Assembly (NCBI GenBank): GCA_937870915.1
Contig: CALMZQ010000003.1
Location: 124,001-188,000, forward strand
Reading direction: 5' to 3'
Length of the DNA: 64,000 bases
Source: an uncultured Ignavibacteria bacterium
GTDB taxonomy: Bacteria; Bacteroidota; Ignavibacteria; Kapaibacteriales; Kapaibacteriaceae
Shown: positions 1 through 8,621 of the stretch, piece after piece
How the letters are laid out: the number at the start of each line of letters is the position of its first letter
Numbering within the stretch: position 1 is the stretch's first letter
Position numbers and translations under genes: made by a program
The notes under the pieces: generated by a model
What the model saw: only the letters and a program-made list of their open reading frames with translations
Database searches by the model: none
Told to the model about the DNA's origin: nothing

Positions 1-2
1 TT

Positions 3-1256
3 CGCACAACGGGTCAGTACTGGGTCACAGTGACAGATGATAACGGTTGTTCGAACAGCTCGGATACGATCCAAGTGAACGTATTCCCAAGCTCGCTTCC
101 AATCATCGCTATCAATGCTCCAACAACGTTCTGTGAAGGTGGAAGCGTAACTCTTACTGCTCCTGCAGGCTTCAATGCATACCTCTGGTCAAACGGCGCA
201 ACAACGCAATCGATCGTGGTAACGCAGTCTGGCTCGTATACAGTAACAGTTGCTGATAACAACGGCTGCACGGGTACATCAACGGAAGTTGATGTGGTCG
301 TCAACCCAACACCAGCTCCAGTTCTTACACTCATTGGTTCGGCGAACCTCTGCTCAGGTGACAGCGTTGAAGTACGCGCACCGGCTGGCTTCGTATCGTA
401 CTCATGGGTATCTACTTCAGGCACGAATTACGGCACATCCCGCTCGATCATCATCCGTCAAACGGATACGGTCTATTGCCAAGTTGTTGACGTGAATGGT
501 TGCGTCGGTTCGTCCGATACCGTTGGTATCGCAGTCGCTCCGGTTGCTCCACCGGCAATCACAGCAAATGGTCCTACCACGTTCTGCGAAGGTGGTGCTG
601 TAACTCTTACTGCTCCTGCTGGCTACGCTTCCTACATCTGGTCGAACGGAGCAACTGGCCGCTCGATCACTGTTGAAAACGGTGGCGAGTTCTGGGTTAC
701 TGTCACGAACAACACGTCGTGCCCTGCTAACTCAACAAAGACAGTGGTAACGGTTAACAGCTTGCCTGTTGTCCCTACGATCTCCCGCATGGGTGATGTT
801 CTCACCGCGAACTCAGCAGTTGCTCAGTCGTGGCAGTGGTTCCGCAACGGAACAATGATCGCTGGTGCTACGGCCAAGACGTACACAGTGGCTCTGCCAG
901 GCTCGTACCGTGTTGAGATTGCAGACAACAACACCTGCGCTTCAACCTCTGAAGCATTCGATGTTATCCTTACGGATGTTGAAGAAGATGTAGTAGCCGG
1001 CCGTCAAGCCGAACTCCGCGTCTTCCCGAACCCATCGAATGGTCAGTTCTCTATCGAAACAACGATCACACAAGCTGGTCCGGTTCGCATTGAACTTGTC
1101 AATGCAGTCGGTGAGCTAGTGATGACACTCAATGAGACTGCAAACGGCGGTGCATTCCGCTCTTCAGTCGACATGGGTATCCTCGCAAACGGCGTCTACA
1201 ACGTGGTTGTAACCACTGGTAGCGAACGTTGGGTGGTCCGTCTGGTCCGTCGTTAA
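3..1256 (+). CDS. T9SS type A sorting domain protein with Ig/PKD-like repeats, 5' truncated by window edge
   Basis: Frame is open to the window start; repeated 'PTTFCEGG.VTLTAPAG...WSNGAT' modules; C-terminal 'LRVFPNPSNGQFSIE...GVYNVVVTTG' sorting domain. Confidence 0.85.
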   Translation, partial: RTTGQYWVTVTDDNGCSNSSDTIQVNVFPSSLPIIAINAPTTFCEGGSVTLTAPAGFNAYLWSNGATTQSIVVTQSGSYTVTVADNNGCTGTSTEVDVVVNPTPAPVLTLIGSANLCSGDSVEVRAPAGFVSYSWVSTSGTNYGTSRSIIIRQTDTVYCQVVDVNGCVGSSDTVGIAVAPVAPPAITANGPTTFCEGGAVTLTAPAGYASYIWSNGATGRSITVENGGEFWVTVTNNTSCPANSTKTVVTVNSLPVVPTISRMGDVLTANSAVAQSWQWFRNGTMIAGATAKTYTVALPGSYRVEIADNNTCASTSEAFDVILTDVEEDVVAGRQAELRVFPNPSNGQFSIETTITQAGPVRIELVNAVGELVMTLNETANGGAFRSSVDMGILANGVYNVVVTTGSERWVVRLVRR

Positions 1257-1279
1257 TCCGACATCCAGCATCAGATTTC

Positions 1280-1318
1280 AGCGGGGACGCACGTCAGTGC
1301 GTCCCCGCTTTTTATTTT
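1280..1318 (+). terminator. Rho-independent terminator-like hairpin
   Basis: AGCGGGGACGCAC-GTCA-GTGCGTCCCCGCT followed by TTTTATTTT, just downstream of the CDS ending at 1256. Confidence 0.8.
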
Positions 1319-1411
1319 GGGTACATGCCGTAACACATAGCCCCCTTCGGATATCATACTCACGAACAACGATTTTCACATACTACGTTTCACCACGCCA
1401 GGATCGATCGA

Positions 1412-2245
1412 ATGCGACTTCTTGCCCTCTTCGTTTCCATGTTCATCGTAACATCAAGCCTTTTTGCCAGTAGTTCCGGCCAGGCGGGTCGGACCGCTTC
1501 CACATCGCCTGGCTGCAGTGGCTCTGGATGCCATGGTGCTGCCTCCACGGCTAATCCTGCAACGAGTCTTCGCGTTGTTCAGGCCGTAGATGGAAGGGTA
1601 TCCGCCGTAGTAGGAGAGACAATAACACTTACGGTGATCGTGTCTCACGAGTCGCGTGTTGCTTCCGGTGTAGGAATTGCCGTCAAAACAACAGAAACCG
1701 GAACAGCCAATGCCGGTACGATCGGTCTTGTTGCTGGTCAAGGACTTAGGTTGTCTGCGGGAGAACTCACTCACTCCTCGCCAAAACAGTTTGTAGATAA
1801 TGAGGCTTCTTTCTCCTTTACCTGGACAGCCCCTTCTCAGGCTGGGACGTATTTTCTACGAGCCATTGCAAACGCTGTAAATGGTGATGGCACGGCCAGT
1901 ACGCTTGACCAATGGAACCGCATGCCGGTTGTTGAGGTTGTAGTTGCACTCCCGAACTCGGTTGAGGAGTATTCACATGTGGACGTTACGGTATCTCCCG
2001 TTCCTGCACATGAGAATGTTTCTGTTACCGTTCCTACGCTGCCCAATGAACAACTCCAGATCTCCGTCCTTGACCATCTGGGTGCAGTTGTTGCAACAGA
2101 CAACGCCACTGCATCGGGAGAGTCGTTTAGATACGTGTGGAACGGAAGACGGAATGATGGTTCACTCGTTCCTCAAGGGGCGTATGTTGTTGCGATACTC
2201 TCTGACCGAAAACTGATGAAAGGACGCGCAATCATCGTTCGATGA
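1412..2245 (+). CDS. Secreted protein with choice-of-anchor-V-like region and T9SS/FlgD-like C-terminal domain
   Basis: Signal peptide; Cys/His motif 'PGCSGSGCHGA'; C-terminal 'VSPVPAHENVSVTVP...YVWNGRRNDGSLVPQGAYVV'. Confidence 0.65.
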   Translation: MRLLALFVSMFIVTSSLFASSSGQAGRTASTSPGCSGSGCHGAASTANPATSLRVVQAVDGRVSAVVGETITLTVIVSHESRVASGVGIAVKTTETGTANAGTIGLVAGQGLRLSAGELTHSSPKQFVDNEASFSFTWTAPSQAGTYFLRAIANAVNGDGTASTLDQWNRMPVVEVVVALPNSVEEYSHVDVTVSPVPAHENVSVTVPTLPNEQLQISVLDHLGAVVATDNATASGESFRYVWNGRRNDGSLVPQGAYVVAILSDRKLMKGRAIIVR

Positions 2246-4548
2246 ACCGATATCTAGGCCATATCGCCAGTTTGATCTTCGCCTGTTGCTACCTCGCATC
2301 TCCATTGCGAGCACAGTGGAAAGAAGTGCAATTGCCCGCCCCCTACACCGGCGGATATTATCTGGATGTCTTCTTTTTGCCAGGTGACCCCAATCTTGGA
2401 TGGGTCTGTGGAAGAAACGGCGAGGTGATTCGGACAACGGATGGAGGGGAAACATGGCGAGGTGTTACTATCCCGAACGCCTTCTTAGAATACGTGCAGT
2501 TTCTGACTCCAAAGATTGGCTATGTATCTGGTCACGCGGGAGTGTATCGTAGTGACGATGGCGGTATCTCTTGGCGAGATATCACTCCGCTAGATCCCAA
2601 TTACGAAAAGGGATGGGGCTCTTACTGGATCAATCAGAACGAAGGTGTCTACTTTGTTGGTGGTTGCGCGTCCGGTATACAGGCGTTCTACCGAACTACA
2701 AATGCAGGACAGAATTGGACCGTTTCGTTTGGAACGGAGCCAATGAGTGGTTTGAGTGACGGGTTGATCTTCCGCAACGGGAGTGGGTATGCTGTCAGCA
2801 GCGGAGTCCTCTGGCAAACAACAGATTTCGGTAGGACCTGGCGGATATTCTCACGTACTGGCAGTAAGGTATGGTCAGAAGAACTTGCCATCTTTGGCAA
2901 TGCAATGCTCATTCCCACGGCAGGGAATAATTGCGATGGCAATACCAGTGGCGTTGGTTCGATGCGTTATAGTGGTGATGGGGGTAGAACGTGGGCTGAA
3001 TATCAAACCGGTACCAACATGTTCGGTAGCTTCCTCCTAGATGAACGCAGGGGATGGGGTGTAGGTAATGACAGAACGGTACTCTATACCGATGATGCCG
3101 GTGAATCCTGGACCAATCGAAATTGTGGGATCAGGGGCCATATAGACGATATCTTCTTTATTAGCGACACCCTTGGATGGGCAGTAGGTGAAGGCGTCTA
3201 CAGAAGCAACTTCAACGCACCGGGACCCAAGGTCTCCATTTTCCCAACTGACGATGTGGTCTATATCTGCAAGGGCGATAGCGCATTCGTAGAGGCCGTG
3301 TCCGCCGTAGATAGATACTCGTGGAGTGATGGTGTAAAGGCACCGGGCAGATATCTCACGGAACCGGGACGTTATATCGTATCGGTTTATGATGCAACTA
3401 CGTGCGCTGAATCCAAGGATACTATCCGTGTTATCCTCAAGAGTACGTTCGAGCCTCGTATCACTTCTGTGCCGAAAACGGTATGTGAGGGCGACTCTAT
3501 CACCCTGAGTATTGATGGTCCGATCGAAACATGGTGGTGGTCCAATGGTGACCGAACGCAGACAACGGTAGTGAAGACGGGTGGAAAGTACACGTGTGTT
3601 ACTCTCGATTCTAGTGGCTGCGTTTGGACCTCTGAAATCAACGTTACCATCAACCCCAGACCAAAACCAACGATTCAAGCGAATCGTTCACTTACTATCT
3701 GTCTCGATGATGTGATCACCCTTTCGGCTTCTCCTGGTTACAAGAGCTACAGTTGGAATAATGGAGAAACAAGCCGATCCTTTACTACGGACCAGGGCAG
3801 AGCCTATGTTGTGACTGTAGTAGATGCTAATGGTTGCGTTGGTAGCTCGGACACAATTCGCGTGGTCAAGCTCGATACACGCAACAAGGCAAGCGTAATG
3901 CTCAGCCCGGGAGATGGTGGTGTGATTATCGTCAATGACCACAACGTGGGAACCCTCACATGTCGCACTGTCCGGGTTCAAAACATATCGCTGGACGAAC
4001 CCTATGTGATTTCCAAACCCTTCTTTGTTGGCAACGTTTATTTCTCCCTTCCTCAAGCACAATTCCCCATTGTCATCGCTCCGGGTGGCATCGGTGAGTT
4101 AACCCTATGTTCCTCTGCAATCGATTCGGGAATGGTGGAGGATACGTTAGCTCTGCCGGACACCTGCTCCGTTGGAAAGGTCCCAGTTCGAAGTAGGGGG
4201 CTTGCCATTGCCTTCACCGGGTCATCTCGCTGCGATGTGAATGTGGCCGCTCTCGTGATCAGCGCAGGCACCTCTTGGCGACTCTCAGCCCCTTTTCCTG
4301 TGCCTGCCTCTACGAACCTGACGATAACCGCAAAACACGTGCAGGGCCCTCATGCAGAGCTCACAGCGGTATTGCGGGACGTTACCGGTAGGCTCATTAC
4401 CTCTGCATCCGCCCAAAGTGCGATTGGATCCGAAACAGACATATCTCTCAACGTAAACGGACTACCCACCGGACCGTATGTGTTGTCGGTCATAGCAAAT
4501 GGAGAGGTGCTGGGAAGTAGCTATCAGGTGATGATTACTAATTACTAG
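2242..4548 (+). CDS. YCF48/BNR-type beta-propeller protein with Ig-like repeats and T9SS-type C-terminus
   Basis: Repeated 'TTDGGETWRG', 'SDDGGISWRD', 'TTDFGRTWRI' Asp-box motifs; 'GDSITLS.DG....WWWSNG' modules; stop codon lies in a heptamer array. Confidence 0.75.
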   Translation: MNRYLGHIASLIFACCYLASPLRAQWKEVQLPAPYTGGYYLDVFFLPGDPNLGWVCGRNGEVIRTTDGGETWRGVTIPNAFLEYVQFLTPKIGYVSGHAGVYRSDDGGISWRDITPLDPNYEKGWGSYWINQNEGVYFVGGCASGIQAFYRTTNAGQNWTVSFGTEPMSGLSDGLIFRNGSGYAVSSGVLWQTTDFGRTWRIFSRTGSKVWSEELAIFGNAMLIPTAGNNCDGNTSGVGSMRYSGDGGRTWAEYQTGTNMFGSFLLDERRGWGVGNDRTVLYTDDAGESWTNRNCGIRGHIDDIFFISDTLGWAVGEGVYRSNFNAPGPKVSIFPTDDVVYICKGDSAFVEAVSAVDRYSWSDGVKAPGRYLTEPGRYIVSVYDATTCAESKDTIRVILKSTFEPRITSVPKTVCEGDSITLSIDGPIETWWWSNGDRTQTTVVKTGGKYTCVTLDSSGCVWTSEINVTINPRPKPTIQANRSLTICLDDVITLSASPGYKSYSWNNGETSRSFTTDQGRAYVVTVVDANGCVGSSDTIRVVKLDTRNKASVMLSPGDGGVIIVNDHNVGTLTCRTVRVQNISLDEPYVISKPFFVGNVYFSLPQAQFPIVIAPGGIGELTLCSSAIDSGMVEDTLALPDTCSVGKVPVRSRGLAIAFTGSSRCDVNVAALVISAGTSWRLSAPFPVPASTNLTITAKHVQGPHAELTAVLRDVTGRLITSASAQSAIGSETDISLNVNGLPTGPYVLSVIANGEVLGSSYQVMITNY

Positions 4549-4610
4549 TTACTAGTTACGAGTTACTAGTTACTAGTTACTAGTTACTAATTACGAGTTA
4601 CTAGTTACGA
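4534..4610. repeat. Heptamer tandem array, unit (G/A)TTACTA or GTTACGA, about 11 copies
   Basis: Direct reading: attacta attacta gttacta gttacga gttacta ... gttacga. Confidence 0.95.
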
Positions 4611-4635
4611 GTGATTGGTTGGGTGTTACTTTGAT

Positions 4636-4691
4636 AAGTCATAACGTCATAACGTCATAACGTCATAATGTCATACCGTCATAACGTCATA
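4636..4691. repeat. Octamer tandem array, unit ACGTCATA, 7 copies
   Basis: aagtcata acgtcata acgtcata acgtcata atgtcata ccgtcata acgtcata. Confidence 0.95.
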
Positions 4692-4750
4692 ATCCGCTTC
4701 CGGGTCTTAATAAGGACAGACAGGGCTGAAAAGTTTGTAATTTTGCCCCT

Positions 4751-5146
4751 ATGGCGACGATCATATCCCTCGACCCGCGTGTTACGCGGATGCAGATCGA
4801 TCCGGAGCGGAAGGACCCGCTGGAACCAAAACCGGAGCTCGATCAGTTTCAGACCTTTGAGGTCTTCCACCAAGGCAAGAGTGGTGCACACCACATGCAT
4901 GTTGGATGCGTTCATGCACCCAACCACGAGCTTGCACTGCTTCTTGCGAAGGAGCAATATGCTCGGCGCGGGCAAACGGTGAATCTATGGGTGGTGAACA
5001 CGCGCGACGTGTTCACGATGTCTGCAGAAGACACCGATGTGTTTGCTACCACACCCGAGAAAAAATATCGGGAGGTTTCGGCCTATATGGTTCGCAACAA
5101 GGTGGAGGCCTTTAAGAAACAGAATACGGAAGGCTCTACCGAATGA
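4751..5146 (+). CDS. paaB: 1,2-phenylacetyl-CoA epoxidase subunit PaaB
   Basis: 'FQTFEVFHQGKSGAHHMHVGCVHAPNHELALLLAKEQYARRGQTVNLWVV' is PaaB-like; followed by paaC and paaD. Confidence 0.88.
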   Translation: MATIISLDPRVTRMQIDPERKDPLEPKPELDQFQTFEVFHQGKSGAHHMHVGCVHAPNHELALLLAKEQYARRGQTVNLWVVNTRDVFTMSAEDTDVFATTPEKKYREVSAYMVRNKVEAFKKQNTEGSTE

Positions 5147-5898
5147 ATACCCACGCACTGACCGACCTTTGTTACCGCATGGCGGATGACGAACTGATCT
5201 TGGCTCACCGGCATTCAGAGTGGACCGGACTTGGTCCGCTCCTGGAAGAAGACATTGCATTCTCTTCCATCGCCCAAGACAAACTTGGTCACGCCCAGGC
5301 ACTTTTCACCATCATGCACGATCTAGGTGGGGAGCCTGATGCAGATACGGCAGCATTCATGCGCGATGAACTCAAGATGCGGTGCTCGCATTTTGTGGAA
5401 CTGCCTAACGGTGAGTATGATTTCTCTCTTGTGAGACACTTTCTTTTTGATGTTGCGGAGTATGTTCGATGGACCGCACTTGTGCAAAGTTCCGTTGAGC
5501 CCCTTGCCAATCTTGCACGGAAGATCCATGGCGAATTGAAGTATCATCTCTACCATGCTCAAACATGGATGGTGCAGCTTGGTGCCAATGGCAACGAAGA
5601 GTCACATGCTCGTATGCAATCTGCACTCAATGAGGCCTGGCCTTACGCCCTGGGTATGTTTGAACCGGGCGAGTTTGAAGACGCGCTTATTGCAGACGGA
5701 ATATTCATCGGCGAAGCAGTAGCTCAACAACGGTGGTTAGAGCTCGTAACCGAACTCCTTCAATCATCAACGTTGATGATCCCAACACAGGTTGAGCCGA
5801 TCTATGGTGGACGAAAAGGGCATCACACGGAACATCTCAAACCACTGCTCGATGAGATGACCGAGGTCTATCGCATAGACCCGTCTGCGGAGTGGTGA
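5143..5898 (+). CDS. paaC: 1,2-phenylacetyl-CoA epoxidase structural subunit PaaC
   Basis: 'ADDELILAHRHSEWTGLGPLLEEDIAFSSIAQDKLGHAQ' ferritin-like PaaC signature; overlaps paaB by 4 bp. Confidence 0.9.
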   Translation: MNTHALTDLCYRMADDELILAHRHSEWTGLGPLLEEDIAFSSIAQDKLGHAQALFTIMHDLGGEPDADTAAFMRDELKMRCSHFVELPNGEYDFSLVRHFLFDVAEYVRWTALVQSSVEPLANLARKIHGELKYHLYHAQTWMVQLGANGNEESHARMQSALNEAWPYALGMFEPGEFEDALIADGIFIGEAVAQQRWLELVTELLQSSTLMIPTQVEPIYGGRKGHHTEHLKPLLDEMTEVYRIDPSAEW

Positions 5899-5899
5899 G

Positions 5900-6382
5900 A
5901 TGACGCAACAAGACGTATATGATGCACTCCTCAACGTGCACGATCCAGAGATTCCAACAATCTCTCTCGTGGATATGGGGATCATCACCAACGTTGACGT
6001 GCGAAGTGATGATGAGGTTCATGTGACCATGACGCCAACATTTGTTGGATGTCCAGCCATTGATGTGATGCGCAAGGACGTAGAAACTGCGGTTAGGGGG
6101 CTTGGTGTTACCAACGTTACCGTGAGCGTAACGTTCGATCAGCCGTGGACAACCAACCGTCTTACGGAAGCAGGCAAGGCCGCACTGTTGAAACATGGTC
6201 TTGCTCCGCCTGAACCCTTTGATACACTCTCGCTGAAGCTCGACGTGCTAAACAACGTTGCATGCCCCTTCTGTGGTTCTCGGGATACAACTCTCAAAAG
6301 CCCCTTCGGTCCAACTCTGTGCCGCTCCCTGCACTACTGTAACGTGTGCCTTCAGGCGTTTGAAGGGTTTAAGCCGGTATAG
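5900..6382 (+). CDS. paaD: Phenylacetate-CoA oxygenase assembly protein PaaD (MIP18/DUF59 family)
   Basis: 'LLNVHDPEIPTISLVDMGII...VTMTPTFVGCPAIDVM' DUF59 motif and C-terminal Cys-rich 'CPFCGSRDTTLKSPFGPTLCRSLHYCNVCLQAFEGFKPV'. Confidence 0.9.
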   Translation: MTQQDVYDALLNVHDPEIPTISLVDMGIITNVDVRSDDEVHVTMTPTFVGCPAIDVMRKDVETAVRGLGVTNVTVSVTFDQPWTTNRLTEAGKAALLKHGLAPPEPFDTLSLKLDVLNNVACPFCGSRDTTLKSPFGPTLCRSLHYCNVCLQAFEGFKPV

Positions 6383-6386
6383 GATA

Positions 6387-6483
6387 GCTACGAGTTACAA
6401 GTTACTAGTTACTAGTTACTAGTTACGAAGTTGCTCAATGACAGGAAGCTGTGTAACTAGTAACTGCGTAACTAGTAACTAGA
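6387..6483. repeat. Inverted pair of GTTACTA/AGTAACT heptamer arrays between convergent genes
   Basis: gttacaa gttacta gttacta gttacta gttacga ... gtgtaactagtaactgcgtaactagtaactag. Confidence 0.9.
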
Positions 6484-8596
6484 AACTCAGGCTTCCTTGC
6501 ACATAGACCTGACGTCCAACCAAGCCGGGGACAAGCGTTGGATGAAACTCATCGAGCAGGTTATTGATACCGGCGCCGATGAGCAGACGCTGTTCGTTGA
6601 ATGTGAATGAGCGCGTGATTGCAAGGTTTACAACAACATACCCTGAAACAAACTCATCAGTTCGATCGAGAACCTTGCGGGGTGGATCAGAGATCACGAT
6701 GCCGTTTTTATCGAGCGATTCATCACCATACCGACCGATGAATTGGAATCGTATGTTGGTACTCCATGCGTGGTCCGGAGAGTCATACTGAATGCGTAGC
6801 GAGCCACTGTTCTGAGACCTACCCCATAGCCCATAGTAATTGTCGCGGGTGAGGAGTCCGTCGATCGTGCCGGCTTCTCCCTTGTCGATCGCCTCGAGAA
6901 CTTGTACATCCTTGGCGTCGAGGAATTGATATCCACCTAATGCACTAAAGACGCCAACGTTGTCGATAGCAAGTGCAAGACGGAGACTGAGTTCAAAGCC
7001 TTGCGTGAACGCCTGTGCGATGTTACGGTAGGAGTAGACGTCTCTGTCGTCGATGGTCTGCACGTAGTAATATTCGATAAGGTTGCGCAGGTCATTCCGG
7101 AATGCGCGGATCTCCGCGCTATACAGGAGAGAGAGATCGTCGGTTAGTTGACGCTGACCGTCCTCATAGCGAATACCAAGGTCGTACGAAACGCTGCGTT
7201 CAGGCTCGAGAGTGTTACCCAGACGCTCGGCACCGATGAGGTCATATCCGGCACCGGCAAGCCTGTTTGAGAACGTTACGTAGAGTTGACGGAAGTCAGG
7301 CGCTTTGAATCCAGTACCGATCGACCCGGACGCACGGAAATTCTCACCTGGCTTCCACAACACGGATAGTCGTGGACTGAGTGCGGAACCAAAGGCACTA
7401 TTGCCATCGAATCGACCACTTACAACATAGGATATCCAATCTGTGGGCATACCTTCCCATTGAGCAAAGCCCACATAGGTTCGGTAGAATGGATGAGAAC
7501 CGGTTGAGTCTCTGTAACGCGAGCCATCTATATCATCGTAGAGAAATTCTCCGCCCATGGTTAGCCGATTTGCTGCACCAAGCTGCACATCGTATTGTGC
7601 ATAGAGTCTGCCGATCCGTCGCAACAGATCATCTATTGAACCGGCAGCCCCCTGAGAAGAGTCAAAGTTATACCGTTCGTTATACGATGAGCCATAGGCA
7701 TTCATGGTCAGACGGGCTCGTCCTGATTGATATTCAGCACCAACTGTACCGGATGCATCCCATTGCTGAACGGATCCGGTGTTCTGTGCAATCTGTCCGG
7801 CTACACTTTCGATGAAAGAACCGCGCGTTTCAGATCCAAAGAGTCGGAGTGAAGCACGCGTTGTCCACCCCTTTGCAAACTTCCATTGCAATTTGCCATG
7901 CAAGGTTCCATCCTGAAATCCGGCATAGGGAATTGAGATTGAATCGAGTGGCAGGGAAAACTGAGGCTGGTTCTTGTAGTCTATAAATCCTGAGATCTCT
8001 AGAGAGTCGCTGCCCCATCCACCTTCAATCCGGGTTTCGAGAGGGCCCTTTGTTACGCCTTGTACCATCACGGTACCATTGAAGCCATTAGCCGGACGTT
8101 TCGTGATGATGTTCACAACACCGGCAAGAGCGTCGCTGCCGTACATACTACTCATTGGCCCCTTTACAACTTCAACTCGCTCTACGTTACCAACAGAAAT
8201 ACGAGAGAGATCCACAACACCAGCCACGCGACCAACCACAGGTTGACCATCGATGAGAATGAGCGTATAGTCTGGACCAAGGCCGTTCATCTGGATACCG
8301 TTGCGTACCGCACCAGTGATTACGATGCCCGCCTGTTCTCTGAGAAGATCGCCGATGTCCGTCATAGCCGTTGTGGAGATCCGTTCCTTGCCGATCACCT
8401 CTACACGGACGGGAGAATCTTTGAGACGCACTTCGTTACGCGTCCCGGTCACAACAACTTGTGACTTGAGATACGTCCGTAGACTGTCTGTGAGCTGGCG
8501 TGTTCGAAGCGTGTCGCGCTGCACTGCCTGAGCGCTTACGATCGTCGTCGCAATGAAAAAAGCCCACATCACGTGGGCAAATCGTCCGTCCATCAT
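6479..8596 (-). CDS. TonB-dependent receptor
   Basis: Plug domain 'VVVTGTRNEVRLKDSPVRVEVIGKERI...DIGDLLREQAGIVI..NGIQMNGLGPDYTLILIDGQPVVGR'; signal peptide starts at MMDGRFAHVMW, so the start is placed at 8596 rather than the ORF start 8674. Confidence 0.9.
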   Translation of the reverse strand: MMDGRFAHVMWAFFIATTIVSAQAVQRDTLRTRQLTDSLRTYLKSQVVVTGTRNEVRLKDSPVRVEVIGKERISTTAMTDIGDLLREQAGIVITGAVRNGIQMNGLGPDYTLILIDGQPVVGRVAGVVDLSRISVGNVERVEVVKGPMSSMYGSDALAGVVNIITKRPANGFNGTVMVQGVTKGPLETRIEGGWGSDSLEISGFIDYKNQPQFSLPLDSISIPYAGFQDGTLHGKLQWKFAKGWTTRASLRLFGSETRGSFIESVAGQIAQNTGSVQQWDASGTVGAEYQSGRARLTMNAYGSSYNERYNFDSSQGAAGSIDDLLRRIGRLYAQYDVQLGAANRLTMGGEFLYDDIDGSRYRDSTGSHPFYRTYVGFAQWEGMPTDWISYVVSGRFDGNSAFGSALSPRLSVLWKPGENFRASGSIGTGFKAPDFRQLYVTFSNRLAGAGYDLIGAERLGNTLEPERSVSYDLGIRYEDGQRQLTDDLSLLYSAEIRAFRNDLRNLIEYYYVQTIDDRDVYSYRNIAQAFTQGFELSLRLALAIDNVGVFSALGGYQFLDAKDVQVLEAIDKGEAGTIDGLLTRDNYYGLWGRSQNSGSLRIQYDSPDHAWSTNIRFQFIGRYGDESLDKNGIVISDPPRKVLDRTDEFVSGYVVVNLAITRSFTFNEQRLLIGAGINNLLDEFHPTLVPGLVGRQVYVQGSLSF

Positions 8597-8621
8597 GCAA
8601 AAATACCGTTTGTGCTGCGAT

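Noticed and set aside
3037-3678. 213-aa minus-strand ORF
   Set aside because: Antisense shadow of the YCF48/T9SS gene 2242-4548, no recognisable domain.
4534-4691. Possible CRISPR array
   Set aside because: Units of 7-8 bp are contiguous with no spacers; simple tandem repeats, no cas genes nearby.
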